Positions 7,113 through 15,776 of a DNA stretch of 64,000 nt are shown here, piece after piece. Numbering within the stretch: the stretch's first letter is position 1; each line of letters opens with the position of its first letter. Source of the stretch: Cribrihabitans_A neustonicus. GTDB lineage: Bacteria; Pseudomonadota; Alphaproteobacteria; Rhodobacterales; Rhodobacteraceae. The stretch spans positions 310,001 to 374,000 of the forward strand of contig NZ_JBMERQ010000003.1 in assembly GCF_048820895.1 (NCBI RefSeq), in the 5' to 3' direction. The notes beneath the pieces are model-generated. The model made no database searches, was not told the DNA's origin, and worked only from the letters and a program-made list of their open reading frames with translations. Made by a program: the position numbers and the translations under genes.

Positions 7113-8465
7113 TCACCCCTCCAGGACGCCGTCCGATTCCAGCTCGTCATACGCGCGGTCCACAGCCCGTTTGGCGCGGCTCAGCATCTCGTCCACCTCT
7201 GCCCGGGTGATGATCAGCGGCGGGCAGAAAGCAAGCGCGTTGCCCGCCACCGCGCGCAGGATCAGGCCTTCCTCCTGGCAGGCCTTCACTGCCGCCGCGC
7301 CGCCCTTGCCGCCGGGGATGGTCGCGCCGGTGGTCTTGTTCGAAACCAGCTCCAGCGCCGCGATCAGCCCCTTGCCGCGCACCTCCCCGACCAGCGGGTG
7401 GCCTTCGAAGATCTCGCGCAGCTGCGCCTGCATGTAGGCGCCTACATCGGCTGCGTGGTCAAAGATGCGGTCGCGTTCGTAGATTTCCAGTGTCTTAAGC
7501 GCGGCGGCGCAGGCGGCGGGGTGGCCGGAGTAGGTGTAGCCATGGCCAAACACCCCGACCTCGTTGGTCTGCTCCACCATCGCCTCATACATCCAGCCGG
7601 GGATCACCGCAGCCGAGATCGGGAAATAGGCGGAGGACAGCTGCTTGGCAAAGCTCATCAGGTCCGGCTTGATGCCCATCGTGGTGCAGCCGAAATCAGC
7701 GCCGGTACGGCCGAAACCGGTGATCACCTCGTCGGCCCAGACGAGGATGCCGTGCTTGCGCAGGAGCGATTGCAGTTTCTCATAGTAGCCTTCTGGCGGC
7801 ACGATTACACCCGATGCGCCGGTGATCGGTTCCACGATCATTGCGGCGATGGTGTCCGGGTCCTCAGCCAGAATCTGCTGTTCCAGATTGTGAATGATGC
7901 GGTCAACAAACTGCTCTTCGGTCTCATTGCCCCGGCGGCCGGTGTAGTAGTGCGGCGCGTCCGAGCGCAGGATCGAGAGCGCCTCCAGCGGGGCGTCGAA
8001 ATGCGCGAGATTTGCTGGCAGCGAGGTCAGCGAGCCTGCCGCTACGGTGACGCCGTGGTAGCCGCGCTCGCGGGTGATGATCTTGCGCTTCTCCGGCTTG
8101 CCGATGGCGTTGAAATAATAGCGCAGCATCTTGTAGTGGGTGTCGTTGGCGTCCGATCCGGAATTGCCGAAGAAGAAGTAGGCATCTTCCACCGGCACCA
8201 TGGCTTTCAGCTTCTCGGCAAGCTGCATCACCGGCTTGTGGGTCTTACCGCCGAAAGTATGCGCAAAGGGCAGCGTGCTGAGCTGATCGGTGATCGCCTG
8301 AATCACCTCCGCATTGTTGTAGCCGAGCGAGGTGCACCAAAGACCCGCCAGCCCCTCGATGTACTGGTTGCCGTCCGAATCGTAGACGTAGATACCTTCG
8401 CCGCGCTCCAGGCAGAGCTGCTCGGTCGCAGTGAAATTGGTAGTGGGATAGATGACTGGGGCCAT
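7113..8465 (-). CDS. Class III aminotransferase (omega-transaminase type)
   Basis: A 450-residue PLP enzyme of the class III aminotransferase family. Near the N-terminus are 'GIYVYDSDGNQYIEGLAGLW' and the phosphate-binding 'FFFGNSGSDANDTHYKM'. The signature 'ILVWADEVITGFGRTGADFG' contains the PLP-ring Asp, and the Schiff-base Lys is in 'LMSFAKQLSSAYFPI'. It resembles enzymes annotated as aspartate aminotransferase family or omega-amino acid-pyruvate transaminases; the amino donor (taurine, beta-alanine, putrescine or another amine) cannot be read from sequence. It stands alone, convergent with the RAM gene. Confidence 0.85.
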   Translation of the reverse strand: MAPVIYPTTNFTATEQLCLERGEGIYVYDSDGNQYIEGLAGLWCTSLGYNNAEVIQAITDQLSTLPFAHTFGGKTHKPVMQLAEKLKAMVPVEDAYFFFGNSGSDANDTHYKMLRYYFNAIGKPEKRKIITRERGYHGVTVAAGSLTSLPANLAHFDAPLEALSILRSDAPHYYTGRRGNETEEQFVDRIIHNLEQQILAEDPDTIAAMIVEPITGASGVIVPPEGYYEKLQSLLRKHGILVWADEVITGFGRTGADFGCTTMGIKPDLMSFAKQLSSAYFPISAAVIPGWMYEAMVEQTNEVGVFGHGYTYSGHPAACAAALKTLEIYERDRIFDHAADVGAYMQAQLREIFEGHPLVGEVRGKGLIAALELVSNKTTGATIPGGKGGAAAVKACQEEGLILRAVAGNALAFCPPLIITRAEVDEMLSRAKRAVDRAYDELESDGVLEG

Positions 8466-8593
8466 GGCTGCACTCCTGAGGCTGGCCGCGCGCGGGCGGG
8501 ACTTCTTTGGGGGTTAGCTTTGGCGGGAAAGCGAGGGGACGTCAAAGGAATTTGATCAAAAAACTTCGGCCGGAAAGGCGGCGGGGGTCGAAC

Positions 8594-8620
8594 GCGAAAG
8601 GCCGCCCCGGAGGGCGGCCT
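8594..8620 (-). terminator. Terminator of tRNA-Gly copy 1
   Basis: An 8-bp perfect stem (8600-8607 with 8612-8619, loop of 4), read on the minus strand and followed by TTTCG. It lies 16 bases after the tRNA 3' end. Confidence 0.7.
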
Positions 8621-8635
8621 TTTCGGAAGTCCAAA

Positions 8636-8710
8636 TGGAGCGGGCGATGAGATTCGAACTCACGACCCTTACCTTGGCAAGGTAATGCTCTACCCCTGAG
8701 CTACGCCCGC
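8636..8710 (-). tRNA. tRNA-Gly (GCC), copy 1
   Basis: A 75-nt cloverleaf with encoded CCA, read on the minus strand from 8710. The acceptor stem GCGGGCG pairs with CGCCCGC, the anticodon loop is TTGCCAA (anticodon GCC), and the T loop is GTTCGAATC. It is identical to the copies at 8870-8944 and 11486-11560. Confidence 0.97.
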
Positions 8711-8831
8711 GCTGCCATTCGGTGAGGCGGTGAATAGGAAAAACCGCCGCCGCCTGCAAGCGGAAAATGACCGGGCGCCGGATTTTCCGCAGCGCGCCCG
8801 AAGCAGAAATCGCGGGCTGCCCAAAACAGCA

Positions 8832-8856
8832 AGGGCCGCCCTGGAGGGCGGCCCTT
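8832..8856 (-). terminator. Terminator of tRNA-Gly copy 2
   Basis: A 9-bp perfect stem (8833-8841 with 8846-8854, loop of 4), followed on the minus strand by TTGCTGTTTT. It lies 15 bases beyond the tRNA 3' end. Confidence 0.7.
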
Positions 8857-8869
8857 TCGCTGGTCCGAA

Positions 8870-8944
8870 TGGAGCGGGCGATGAGATTCGAACTCACGAC
8901 CCTTACCTTGGCAAGGTAATGCTCTACCCCTGAGCTACGCCCGC
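8870..8944 (-). tRNA. tRNA-Gly (GCC), copy 2
   Basis: Identical 75-nt tRNA-Gly(GCC) with encoded CCA. The 14 bases just upstream of the 5' end are also nearly the same as in the other copies, so the gene and its promoter discriminator were copied together. The restriction-modification cassette begins 90 bp beyond its 5' side. Confidence 0.97.
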
Positions 8945-9034
8945 GCTGCCGTTCGGTGAAGCGGTGTTTAGGCAATCCCGCAAGGGGCCGCAAGCGGAAA
9001 ATTTGCCTCTTGTGCGGGAAAACCGCAAACCTGG

Positions 9035-9448
9035 TCAGGCATCCTTCGCGAGGAATTCCAGCAGGCGGCTGCGCAAGGCATCGAGGTCCTTCGTCTCGCA
9101 TTCCCAGACCGTCAGCACCTGCCAGCCCGACCCGGTGAGGGCGGCCAGATGGGTGGCATCGCGTTCCACGTTGCGCTGCAGCTTGGGCTCCCAGTAGTCC
9201 CGGCGTGAGGCGGGGATACGCCCGGCGCGGCAGCTGTGCTGGTGCCAGAAGCAGCCGTGCACGAAGATCACCTTGCGGCGCGGGCCGAATACCAGGTCGG
9301 GCTTGCCGGGCAGGTCCTTGCGGTGCAGCCGGTAGCGGTAGCCGAGCCCGTGCACGATCCGCCGCACCAGCATTTCGGGCTTGGTATCCTTGGCGCGGAT
9401 CTGCGCCATGTTGGCGCTGCGCCGCTCAGGTGTCAGCTTGTCGGCCAC
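9035..9448 (-). CDS. vsr: Very short patch repair endonuclease Vsr
   Basis: A 137-residue DNA mismatch endonuclease that nicks next to the T of T:G mismatches left by deamination of 5-methylcytosine. Counting from the GTG at 9448, the catalytic and zinc residues fall at the same numbers as in E. coli Vsr: Asp51 in 'GKPDLVF', His64 and His69 in 'VHGCFWHQHSC', zinc ligands Cys66, His71, Cys73, and Cys117 in 'VWECE'. 'KDTKPE' near residue 20 is also conserved. The start overlaps the end of the NaeI-like gene by 16 bp, so it belongs to the restriction-modification cassette and likely protects the methylase target from C-to-T loss. Confidence 0.93.
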   Translation of the reverse strand: MADKLTPERRSANMAQIRAKDTKPEMLVRRIVHGLGYRYRLHRKDLPGKPDLVFGPRRKVIFVHGCFWHQHSCRAGRIPASRRDYWEPKLQRNVERDATHLAALTGSGWQVLTVWECETKDLDALRSRLLEFLAKDA

Positions 9449-10335
9449 GGCAGGGCATGTCCGGATTGTTCGGCCATGCGCGCATGATAGGCGGTGTCCA
9501 CCCGGCAGGAAATGAATTCGGCATTGCCGCAGGGCGGCAGGCCAAGCGCCTTGATCAGCTGGGTGTCGTACTGGCCGGAGAGCAGCAGGATGCCGGCGCG
9601 GGCCAGAATGTCCCGGGTGCCGCGGCCATTGTCCGAGCGTATGCGGCGCATGAAGTCTTTCTGCTTGGCCACCGCCTCCACCACGTCGCGGGAAATGGCG
9701 CGGCGCTGCACCAGGCGGAAGAGCGAGGCCATGCGCTCGTTGCCGGTTTCGCCCGCGAAGATCTGGCTGACCGCGTCCTCGGGCACCGTGCGCCAGAAAT
9801 TGGCCGGGTAGGGGTGGTCCTGCAGCAGCCAGAGGATATTGGCGAACCCCTCCGCCGCCACGGCGCGCTTGGCGTCCTTGTTCTGGCTGCGGGTCAGATA
9901 GGCGGGGCGGGCCAGGATCAGCCCGAGGTAGCAACGCGCCCTGGTCTCGTCAGCCGCAACCAGCAGGCAGGGCGCGTCCAGTGCCTCGGTCGGAATCATC
10001 CAGGTGCTGCCCATCGTGTGCTTGATATCGACGTCCTGCCCGAGGATCTCTGTATCAAGCCGGCCGGGGCGCAGTTGCAGGAGCGCGCGCAGTTCGATCT
10101 CCACGCGGGTGCCAATATAGGTCTTTTCCGTCTTTTCCAGCTCGTCATAGCTGCGCCGCCCGGTCTTGGGCGTCATAATCACGTTGTCGATGCAGTCGCG
10201 CAGCATCGCCGGGAACGCCTCGGCCAGCGCCAGGGGGCCGCCCGCGCGCCGGGTGACCTCGGCCGCAAGCTGTGACAGGAGGGGGAAGTCCGGATGGCCG
10301 GGGGTGACCCGGCTGGGCGGAAGTTTCTGTTTCAA
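9433..10335 (-). CDS. NaeI-type type II restriction endonuclease
   Basis: A 300-residue protein that matches my memory of the NaeI family. A probable PD-(D/E)xK-like active site is seen as 'EILGQDVDIKHTMGSTW' (Asp101, Asp103, Lys105). The middle region 'LVAADETRARCYLGLILARP' and the C-terminal 'QKDFMRRIRSDNGRGTRDIL' (DNA-binding half) follow. NaeI is a type IIE enzyme that needs two GCCGGC sites; this specificity is only inferred. The start is TTG at 10335. It sits directly between the methyltransferase gene (58 bp upstream) and vsr (16-bp overlap), as expected for a restriction-modification operon. Confidence 0.72.
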   Translation of the reverse strand: MKQKLPPSRVTPGHPDFPLLSQLAAEVTRRAGGPLALAEAFPAMLRDCIDNVIMTPKTGRRSYDELEKTEKTYIGTRVEIELRALLQLRPGRLDTEILGQDVDIKHTMGSTWMIPTEALDAPCLLVAADETRARCYLGLILARPAYLTRSQNKDAKRAVAAEGFANILWLLQDHPYPANFWRTVPEDAVSQIFAGETGNERMASLFRLVQRRAISRDVVEAVAKQKDFMRRIRSDNGRGTRDILARAGILLLSGQYDTQLIKALGLPPCGNAEFISCRVDTAYHARMAEQSGHALPWPTS

Positions 10336-10392
10336 TGCGTGTGTCCTAGCCCGGTCGGCAGGCCAGGCAATGCAGCGGCCCTGAAAGGCGCC

Positions 10393-11352
10393 TCAGGCCC
10401 GCACGGCATGAAGCTTCGGCTTGGCAATCGCCGCCCTCAGCTCGCGCGCGACCGCCTCCGCCACCGGCGGCGGGAAGGCGTTGCCGACCTGGCGGTAGGC
10501 GTTGGTTTTGGCGCCAGTGAAGTGCCAGGCGTCCGGGAAACCCTGAATGCGCGCAACCATCCGCACGGTGAGCCGCGGCATGTCGTTGTGGAACGGGTCG
10601 GGCGCCTCATAGGCGATGGTGCGCCCTTCGACGCCCAAGGCCGCCCAGGCGCGGCGTGCGCGGGTCGGGCCCAGATCCGGGCCGCCGTGTTTCTTGGAGC
10701 CGCCGACGATGGTGGGTGCGATCTCGTCCGCCTTGGCGGCCCAGTCCTCGGCGCCGCGCCAGCCGCGTTCCTTCATCAGGTCCAGAAGCGTTTCGCCAAC
10801 GGTGCGGGGATTGTGCGGCAGCGGCTCGGGCCAGTTGAACTGGCCTGCGAATTCCTTACGCAGCGCCACAATCGCCACCCGGGGCCTGAGCTGGGGCACC
10901 CCGAAATCGGAGGCATTCAGGAGGCGCCAGTCGGTCTCGTAGCCCAGTTTGGAGAGCTGCTTCTTCAGCTTCTCGCGGTAGTCGTGGAACACCGCATCCA
11001 AAAAGCCGCGCACATTCTCGATCATCACCGCACGGGGCCGGGTGGCATCGACAATTTCGATCGCGTCATCGAAAAGATTGCGCTCGTCTTTCTCGCCAAG
11101 CTGCTTGCCCGCCACGGAAAACGGCGGGCAGGGCAGGCCGCCTGCCAAAAGGTCGATGCCCTTGTAATCGCCCGCAACCTCCTTGAACTTGCGCACGTCC
11201 TCTTCCAGCACGTTCCACTTGGGCCGGTTGTGGCGCAGGGTGGCGCAGCAATGCTTGTCGATTTCGACCAGTGCGGTGTGGCCGAAGCCGGCCTTCTCGA
11301 GGCCCAGGGCTTGGCCGCCCGCCCCTGCGCAAAGTTCTACCGATGTCAGCAT
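10393..11352 (-). CDS. DNA (cytosine-5) methyltransferase
   Basis: A 319-residue C5-cytosine methyltransferase with the motifs in order: I 'VELCAGAGGQALGLEKAGF' (SAM site), IV 'GGLPCPPFS' with catalytic Cys75, VI 'IENVRG' at 112-116, VIII 'GVPQLRPRVAIVAL', and X 'YRQVGNAFPPPVAEAVA'. The variable region before motif IX is short, as expected for a single target specificity. The ATG at 11352 puts motif I right at the N-terminus as usual; an in-frame ATG at 11415 would add 21 residues. It would protect host DNA from the adjacent NaeI-like nuclease. Confidence 0.92.
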   Translation of the reverse strand: MLTSVELCAGAGGQALGLEKAGFGHTALVEIDKHCCATLRHNRPKWNVLEEDVRKFKEVAGDYKGIDLLAGGLPCPPFSVAGKQLGEKDERNLFDDAIEIVDATRPRAVMIENVRGFLDAVFHDYREKLKKQLSKLGYETDWRLLNASDFGVPQLRPRVAIVALRKEFAGQFNWPEPLPHNPRTVGETLLDLMKERGWRGAEDWAAKADEIAPTIVGGSKKHGGPDLGPTRARRAWAALGVEGRTIAYEAPDPFHNDMPRLTVRMVARIQGFPDAWHFTGAKTNAYRQVGNAFPPPVAEAVARELRAAIAKPKLHAVRA

Positions 11353-11449
11353 GCCGTCCTGCCCGTCCGCTCCCGTTCTTGCTCTGTTCCTAGCGGCATT
11401 GGTGATTCCGCACAAGGCTCAGGCTAGGGGTTATTCCTGAAACACGAAA

Positions 11450-11469
11450 GGCCACCCGATCGGGTGGCC
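11450..11469 (-). terminator. Terminator of tRNA-Gly copy 3
   Basis: A perfect 20-bp palindrome (GGCCACCCGATCGGGTGGCC) followed on the minus strand by TTTCGTGTTT. It separates the tRNA from the methyltransferase gene. Confidence 0.7.
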
Positions 11470-11485
11470 TTTTCGCCGGTTCGAA

Positions 11486-11560
11486 TGGAGCGGGCGATGA
11501 GATTCGAACTCACGACCCTTACCTTGGCAAGGTAATGCTCTACCCCTGAGCTACGCCCGC
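11486..11560 (-). tRNA. tRNA-Gly (GCC), copy 3
   Basis: The third identical 75-nt tRNA-Gly(GCC) with encoded CCA, on the minus strand. The upstream flank (GCTGCCATTCGGTGAG on the plus strand) is shared with copy 1. Confidence 0.97.
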
Positions 11561-11716
11561 GCTGCCATTCGGTGAGCGCTGAGATAGGCGCTTGGCGAGC
11601 CAGCTGCAAGGAAAAAAATCGTGCCCTCTGTAAAAAAACTGGGGCCTGCTGCGACGGAAACTGCTCCCCCGGGCGTGGAAGGCCGCAAAAGTTGGAGACA
11701 GCGAAAGGGAAAAGTC

Positions 11717-11884
11717 ATGGCCGCGAAGGATATGCTGCGGATCGCTAGCCTGGCAGCGGCAATAGCCTTAGGCTTCACGCTGCCGGGGAAGGTGCAGCTG
11801 GGCAGGGCCCAGGGGTTCGAAGACCTGGGACCGCCATCCGAAGCGGCGGTGGCGCTGCCGCAGGCAGCGGGGCAAAAGGTCTGA
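11717..11884 (+). CDS. Small hypothetical protein with signal-like N-terminus
   Basis: A 55-residue frame from an ATG at 11717 with a purine-rich AAGGGAAAA sequence just upstream. Residues 6-20 ('MLRIASLAAAIALGF') are hydrophobic like a signal peptide or membrane anchor, and the rest is Pro/Ala-rich. I recognise no family. The signal-like start and ribosome-binding site support coding, but the length is too short for certainty. Confidence 0.4.
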   Translation: MAAKDMLRIASLAAAIALGFTLPGKVQLGRAQGFEDLGPPSEAAVALPQAAGQKV

Positions 11885-11949
11885 TCCCGGTTGCCCCGTT
11901 TTCCCACGCAAGGTCCGGTTCCTTCCAGCGGCAGTTCTTTGCCCGCGTA

Positions 11950-11980
11950 GAAAAGGCGCCGTGCCCTTGGACACGGCGCC
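11950..11980 (-). terminator. Intrinsic terminator of pyc
   Basis: A 9-bp perfect stem (11955-11963 with 11972-11980) with an 8-nt loop, followed on the minus strand by TTTTCTA. It lies 30 bases after the pyc stop codon. Confidence 0.8.
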
Positions 11981-12009
11981 TCTCTCAGGGCGGTTGACCG
12001 ACCGGGGCT

Positions 12010-15000
12010 TTATTCAAGCTCGACCAGCAGGTCTTTCGCGTCAATCTGGGCCCCGGGATGCACGTGCACGGCGGTGACCACAGCGTCGCGTTCGGCGTGG
12101 ATGCCGGTCTCCATCTTCATTGCCTCGATGGTCAGCAGCAGATCGCCTTCCTTCACCGTCTTGCCCGGCTGCACCGCCACCGTGGCCACAACCCCCGGCA
12201 TCGGGGCACCCACGTGGTTCGGGTTGCCGGAATCCGCCTTCGGGCGCACCTCGGCCGAGGCCTTGACCAGCCGGTTGGGCACCCGGATCACCCGCGGCTG
12301 GCCGTTGAGTTCGAAGAAGACTTTCACCTCACCCTTCTCGTCGGTGTCGCCGATCGCCTGCAGGCGAATTTCCAGCGTCTTGCCTGGGTCGATCTCGGCG
12401 GTGATCTCCTCGCCCGGCTCCATGCCGTAGAAGAAGGTCCGCGTGGGCAGGGTGCGCACCGGCCCGTACTGGCGGTGGCGGCCCATGTAATCGAGGAAAA
12501 CCTTGGGATACATCAGGTAGCCGTTCAGATCCTCGTCATCGACCTTGTAGCCATCAAGCTCCTTGGACAGCTCTTTGCGGGTCTTCTCCAGGTCCACTGG
12601 CTGCAGATGGGCGCCGGGGCGCTCCAGGTTCGGGGTCTCGCCTTTCAGCACCTTCTTGACGATCCCTTCCGGGAAACCGCCCGGCGGCTGGCCGAGGTTG
12701 CCGCGCATCATGTCCACCACCGAGTCAGGGAAGGAGACGTCGGTCTTCGGATCCTCCACCTGGGCCCGGGTCAGCCCCTGGCTCACCATCATCAGCGCCA
12801 TGTCGCCCACCACCTTGGACGATGGCGTCACCTTCACGATATCGCCGAACATCTGGTTCACGTCGGCATAGGTGTGCGCCACCTCGCTCCAGCGGTCCTC
12901 CAGCCCCAGCGAGCGCGCCTGCGCCTTGAGGTTGGTGAACTGGCCGCCGGGCATCTCGTGCAGGTACACTTCGGACGAAGGCGCCTGCATGCCGGATTCG
13001 AAGGCCGCGTAATGGCCCCGCACGTGATCCCAGTAGTCCGAGATCTCGCGCACCGCGGCAATGTCGAGCCCGGTGTCGCGGTCGGTGTGGCGCAGCGCCT
13101 CCACCACGGTGCCGAGCGTCGCCTGCGAGGTATTGCCGGAGAAGGCATCCATGGCGCAGTCAACCGCATCGACGCCCGCCTCCGCGGCGGCAAGGATGGT
13201 GGCGACGGCCACGCCTGCGGTGTCATGGGTGTGGAAGTGGATCGGCAGGCCGACCTCTTCCTTCAGCGCCTTGATCAGCTGGCGCGCGGCGACGGGCTTC
13301 AGGAGGCCCGCCATATCCTTCAGCCCCAGCACATGCGCGCCTGCGGCTTCCAGTTCCTTGGCCATGCCGACGTAGTATTTCACGTCGTACTTGGCGCGCG
13401 CCGGGTCGTTGATGTCGCCGGTGTAGCAGATGGTGCCTTCGCAGATCTTGCCGCTCTCAATCACCGCATCCATCGCGACGCGCATGTTCTCCACCCAGTT
13501 CAGGCTGTCGAACACGCGGAAGACGTCGATGCCCTTGGCGGCTTCCTTCACGAAGAACTGCACCACGTTGTCAGGATAGTTGGTGTAGCCCACCCCGTTG
13601 GAGCCGCGCAGCAGCATCTGGGTCATCAGGTTCGGCATCCGCTCGCGCAGGTCGCGCAGGCGCTGCCAGGGGCATTCCTGCAGGAAGCGGTAGGCCACGT
13701 CGAAGGTGGCGCCGCCCCAGCACTCGACCGAGAACAGCTGGCTGAGGTTCTGCGCATAAGCCGGGGCCACCTTGATCATGTCGTGGCTGCGCATGCGCGT
13801 TGCCAGCAGCGACTGGTGGCCGTCGCGCATGGTGGTGTCGGTGATCAGCAGCTGGCGCTGCGCCTTCATCCAGTCGGCAACCGCCTGGGCGCCCTTCTGC
13901 TCCAGCAGGTTGCGGGTGCCGTAAGGCGTGTTGCCCGGCTCCACCTTGGGCGCGCGCGGCTCTTTCAGGTCCGGGGAGGGTGCTGCGCGGCCCTCGGTCT
14001 CCGGATGGCCGTTCACCGTGATGTCGGCGATATAGGTCAGCACCTTGGTGCCGCGGTCGCGGCGCTTCTTGAACTGGAACAGCTCCGGCGTCTCGTCGAT
14101 GAACTTGGTGGTGTATTCATTCGACAGGAAGGTCGGGTGCTTCAGCAGGTTCTCGACAAAGGCGATGTTGGTGGACACACCCCGCACCCGGAACTCGCGC
14201 AGGGCGCGGTCCATGCGGGCAATCGCCTTCTCGGGTGTCGGCGCCCAGGCGGTGACCTTGGTCAGCAGCGAGTCGTAGTAGCGGGTGATCACCCCGCCCG
14301 CGTAAGCTGTGCCGCCATCGAGCCGGATGCCCATGCCGGTCGCCGAACGGTAGGCGGTGATACGGCCGTAATCGGGAATGAAATTGTTGAGCGGGTCCTC
14401 GGTGGTCACACGGGTCTGCAGCGCGTGTCCGTTGAGGCGGATGTCGTCCTGGCTGTTCTTGCCGGTGGCCTCGGCCAGGGACTTGCCTTCGGCGATCAGG
14501 ATCTGCGCCTGGACGATGTCGATGCCGGTCACCTCCTCGGTGACGGTATGCTCCACTTGCACCCGCGGGTTCACCTCGATGAAATAGAAGTTGCCGCTTT
14601 CCATATCCATCAGGAACTCGACGGTGCCTGCGCACTCATAGTTCACATGGGCGCAGATCCTGCGGCCCAGATCGCAGAGCTCCTCGCGCTGCGCATCGGT
14701 GAGGTAGGGCGCGGGCGCGCGCTCGACGACTTTCTGGTTGCGGCGCTGCACCGAGCAGTCGCGCTCCCACAGGTGGTAGATCTCGCCGTGCTTGTCGCCG
14801 AGGATCTGCACCTCGACGTGGCGGGCGCGGGTGATCATCTTTTCAAGATACCCTTCGCCGTTTCCGAAGGCGGCCTCCGCCTCGCGGCGGCCTTCCAGCA
14901 CCTTTTCTTCCAGCTCCTTCTCGGAATAGATCGGCCGCATGCCGCGGCCGCCGCCGCCCCAGCTGGCCTTCAGCATCAGCGGATAACCGACCTCTGCCGC

Positions 15001-15450
15001 TTCCTTGCGGATCGCGTTCATGTCGTCGCCCAGCACCTCGGTCGCGGGGATCACCGGCACCCCGGCTTCGATCGCCACTCGCCGGGCGCTGGCCTTGTCG
15101 CCAAGCGCGCGCATGGTTTCCGCCTTGGGGCCGATGAAGGTAATGCCGTTGCGGGCGCAGGCATCGACAAAATCCGGGTTCTCCGACAGCAGGCCGTAAC
15201 CGGGGTGGATCGCATCGGCGCCGCTTTCCTTGGCGACGCGGATGATCTCGTCGATCGAGAGATAGGCCGCTACCGGTCCCAGACCCTCGCCGATGCGGTA
15301 GGCTTCATCGGCCTTGAAACGGTGCAGGCCAAGTTTGTCCTCTTCGGCGTAGACAGCGACAGTGCGTTTGCCCATCTCGTTGGCGGCGCGCATTACGCGG
15401 ATCGCGATCTCGCCACGATTGGCAATCAGGATTTTCTTGAAGTCGGTCAT
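12010..15450 (-). CDS. pyc: Pyruvate carboxylase
   Basis: A 1146-residue biotin enzyme that turns pyruvate, bicarbonate and ATP into oxaloacetate, refilling the TCA cycle. Domains in order: biotin carboxylase (about 1-460; ATP-grasp, 'RDCSVQRRNQKVVE'), carboxyltransferase (about 530-800; 'TTMRDGHQSLLATRMRSHD', metal ligands in 'HFHTHDTAG' and the carbamylated-Lys region 'LGLKDMAGLLKP'), the PC tetramerisation/allosteric part, and a biotinyl domain in which 'EAMKMETG' places the biotin Lys at 1112. The full single-chain alpha4 form is typical of Rhodobacteraceae. It has its own terminator; the 326-bp upstream gap carries a palindrome that may be an operator. Confidence 0.97.
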   Translation of the reverse strand: MTDFKKILIANRGEIAIRVMRAANEMGKRTVAVYAEEDKLGLHRFKADEAYRIGEGLGPVAAYLSIDEIIRVAKESGADAIHPGYGLLSENPDFVDACARNGITFIGPKAETMRALGDKASARRVAIEAGVPVIPATEVLGDDMNAIRKEAAEVGYPLMLKASWGGGGRGMRPIYSEKELEEKVLEGRREAEAAFGNGEGYLEKMITRARHVEVQILGDKHGEIYHLWERDCSVQRRNQKVVERAPAPYLTDAQREELCDLGRRICAHVNYECAGTVEFLMDMESGNFYFIEVNPRVQVEHTVTEEVTGIDIVQAQILIAEGKSLAEATGKNSQDDIRLNGHALQTRVTTEDPLNNFIPDYGRITAYRSATGMGIRLDGGTAYAGGVITRYYDSLLTKVTAWAPTPEKAIARMDRALREFRVRGVSTNIAFVENLLKHPTFLSNEYTTKFIDETPELFQFKKRRDRGTKVLTYIADITVNGHPETEGRAAPSPDLKEPRAPKVEPGNTPYGTRNLLEQKGAQAVADWMKAQRQLLITDTTMRDGHQSLLATRMRSHDMIKVAPAYAQNLSQLFSVECWGGATFDVAYRFLQECPWQRLRDLRERMPNLMTQMLLRGSNGVGYTNYPDNVVQFFVKEAAKGIDVFRVFDSLNWVENMRVAMDAVIESGKICEGTICYTGDINDPARAKYDVKYYVGMAKELEAAGAHVLGLKDMAGLLKPVAARQLIKALKEEVGLPIHFHTHDTAGVAVATILAAAEAGVDAVDCAMDAFSGNTSQATLGTVVEALRHTDRDTGLDIAAVREISDYWDHVRGHYAAFESGMQAPSSEVYLHEMPGGQFTNLKAQARSLGLEDRWSEVAHTYADVNQMFGDIVKVTPSSKVVGDMALMMVSQGLTRAQVEDPKTDVSFPDSVVDMMRGNLGQPPGGFPEGIVKKVLKGETPNLERPGAHLQPVDLEKTRKELSKELDGYKVDDEDLNGYLMYPKVFLDYMGRHRQYGPVRTLPTRTFFYGMEPGEEITAEIDPGKTLEIRLQAIGDTDEKGEVKVFFELNGQPRVIRVPNRLVKASAEVRPKADSGNPNHVGAPMPGVVATVAVQPGKTVKEGDLLLTIEAMKMETGIHAERDAVVTAVHVHPGAQIDAKDLLVELE

Positions 15451-15776
15451 GTCACCCTCGGGGTCCGTGCAAGTTTGTGCAGTGTTAGGCGGATCATATC
15501 GGGACGTACATCCGCAGTTCTGGGTATTTCCGGCATGATTGGGCTCTCAAGCGGCCTGTTGGTTGCTTCTCGCCCTGCGAATTCCGGCCGGCAGCGCAGG
15601 AGGGCACCCCAGTGCAAGGGGCCGCCTTCGCAGGAATGTTGCGGAAACCTTACAGCCGCGTCACGTTTTTGTAACCATTTTCGCCGCGTTGCAGCGAAAA
15701 ATTTCGCTCTGCGCTGCGGCATTTCGGCGCGTTTCTTGGGCAAATGGGAGAAATGCGTCTCAATAGCGCCCGAATT
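15451..15776. other. Intergenic region upstream of pyc
   Basis: 326 bp without a convincing gene. It must contain the pyc promoter. The only structure I see is the short palindrome at 15693-15708 in an AT-richer stretch (about 15660-15780). Confidence 0.6.
15693..15708. promoter_or_regulatory. Palindrome, possible operator upstream of pyc
   Basis: AGCGAAA-AA-TTTCGCT is a perfect 7-bp inverted repeat with a 2-bp centre, about 245 bp upstream of the pyc start. The size and symmetry suit a dimeric regulator. No regulator is assigned. Confidence 0.35.

Noticed and set aside
8556..9101. Open frame of 181 codons on the minus strand
   Set aside because: It runs through two tRNA-Gly genes and their terminators; its repeated peptide is the translated tRNA sequence.
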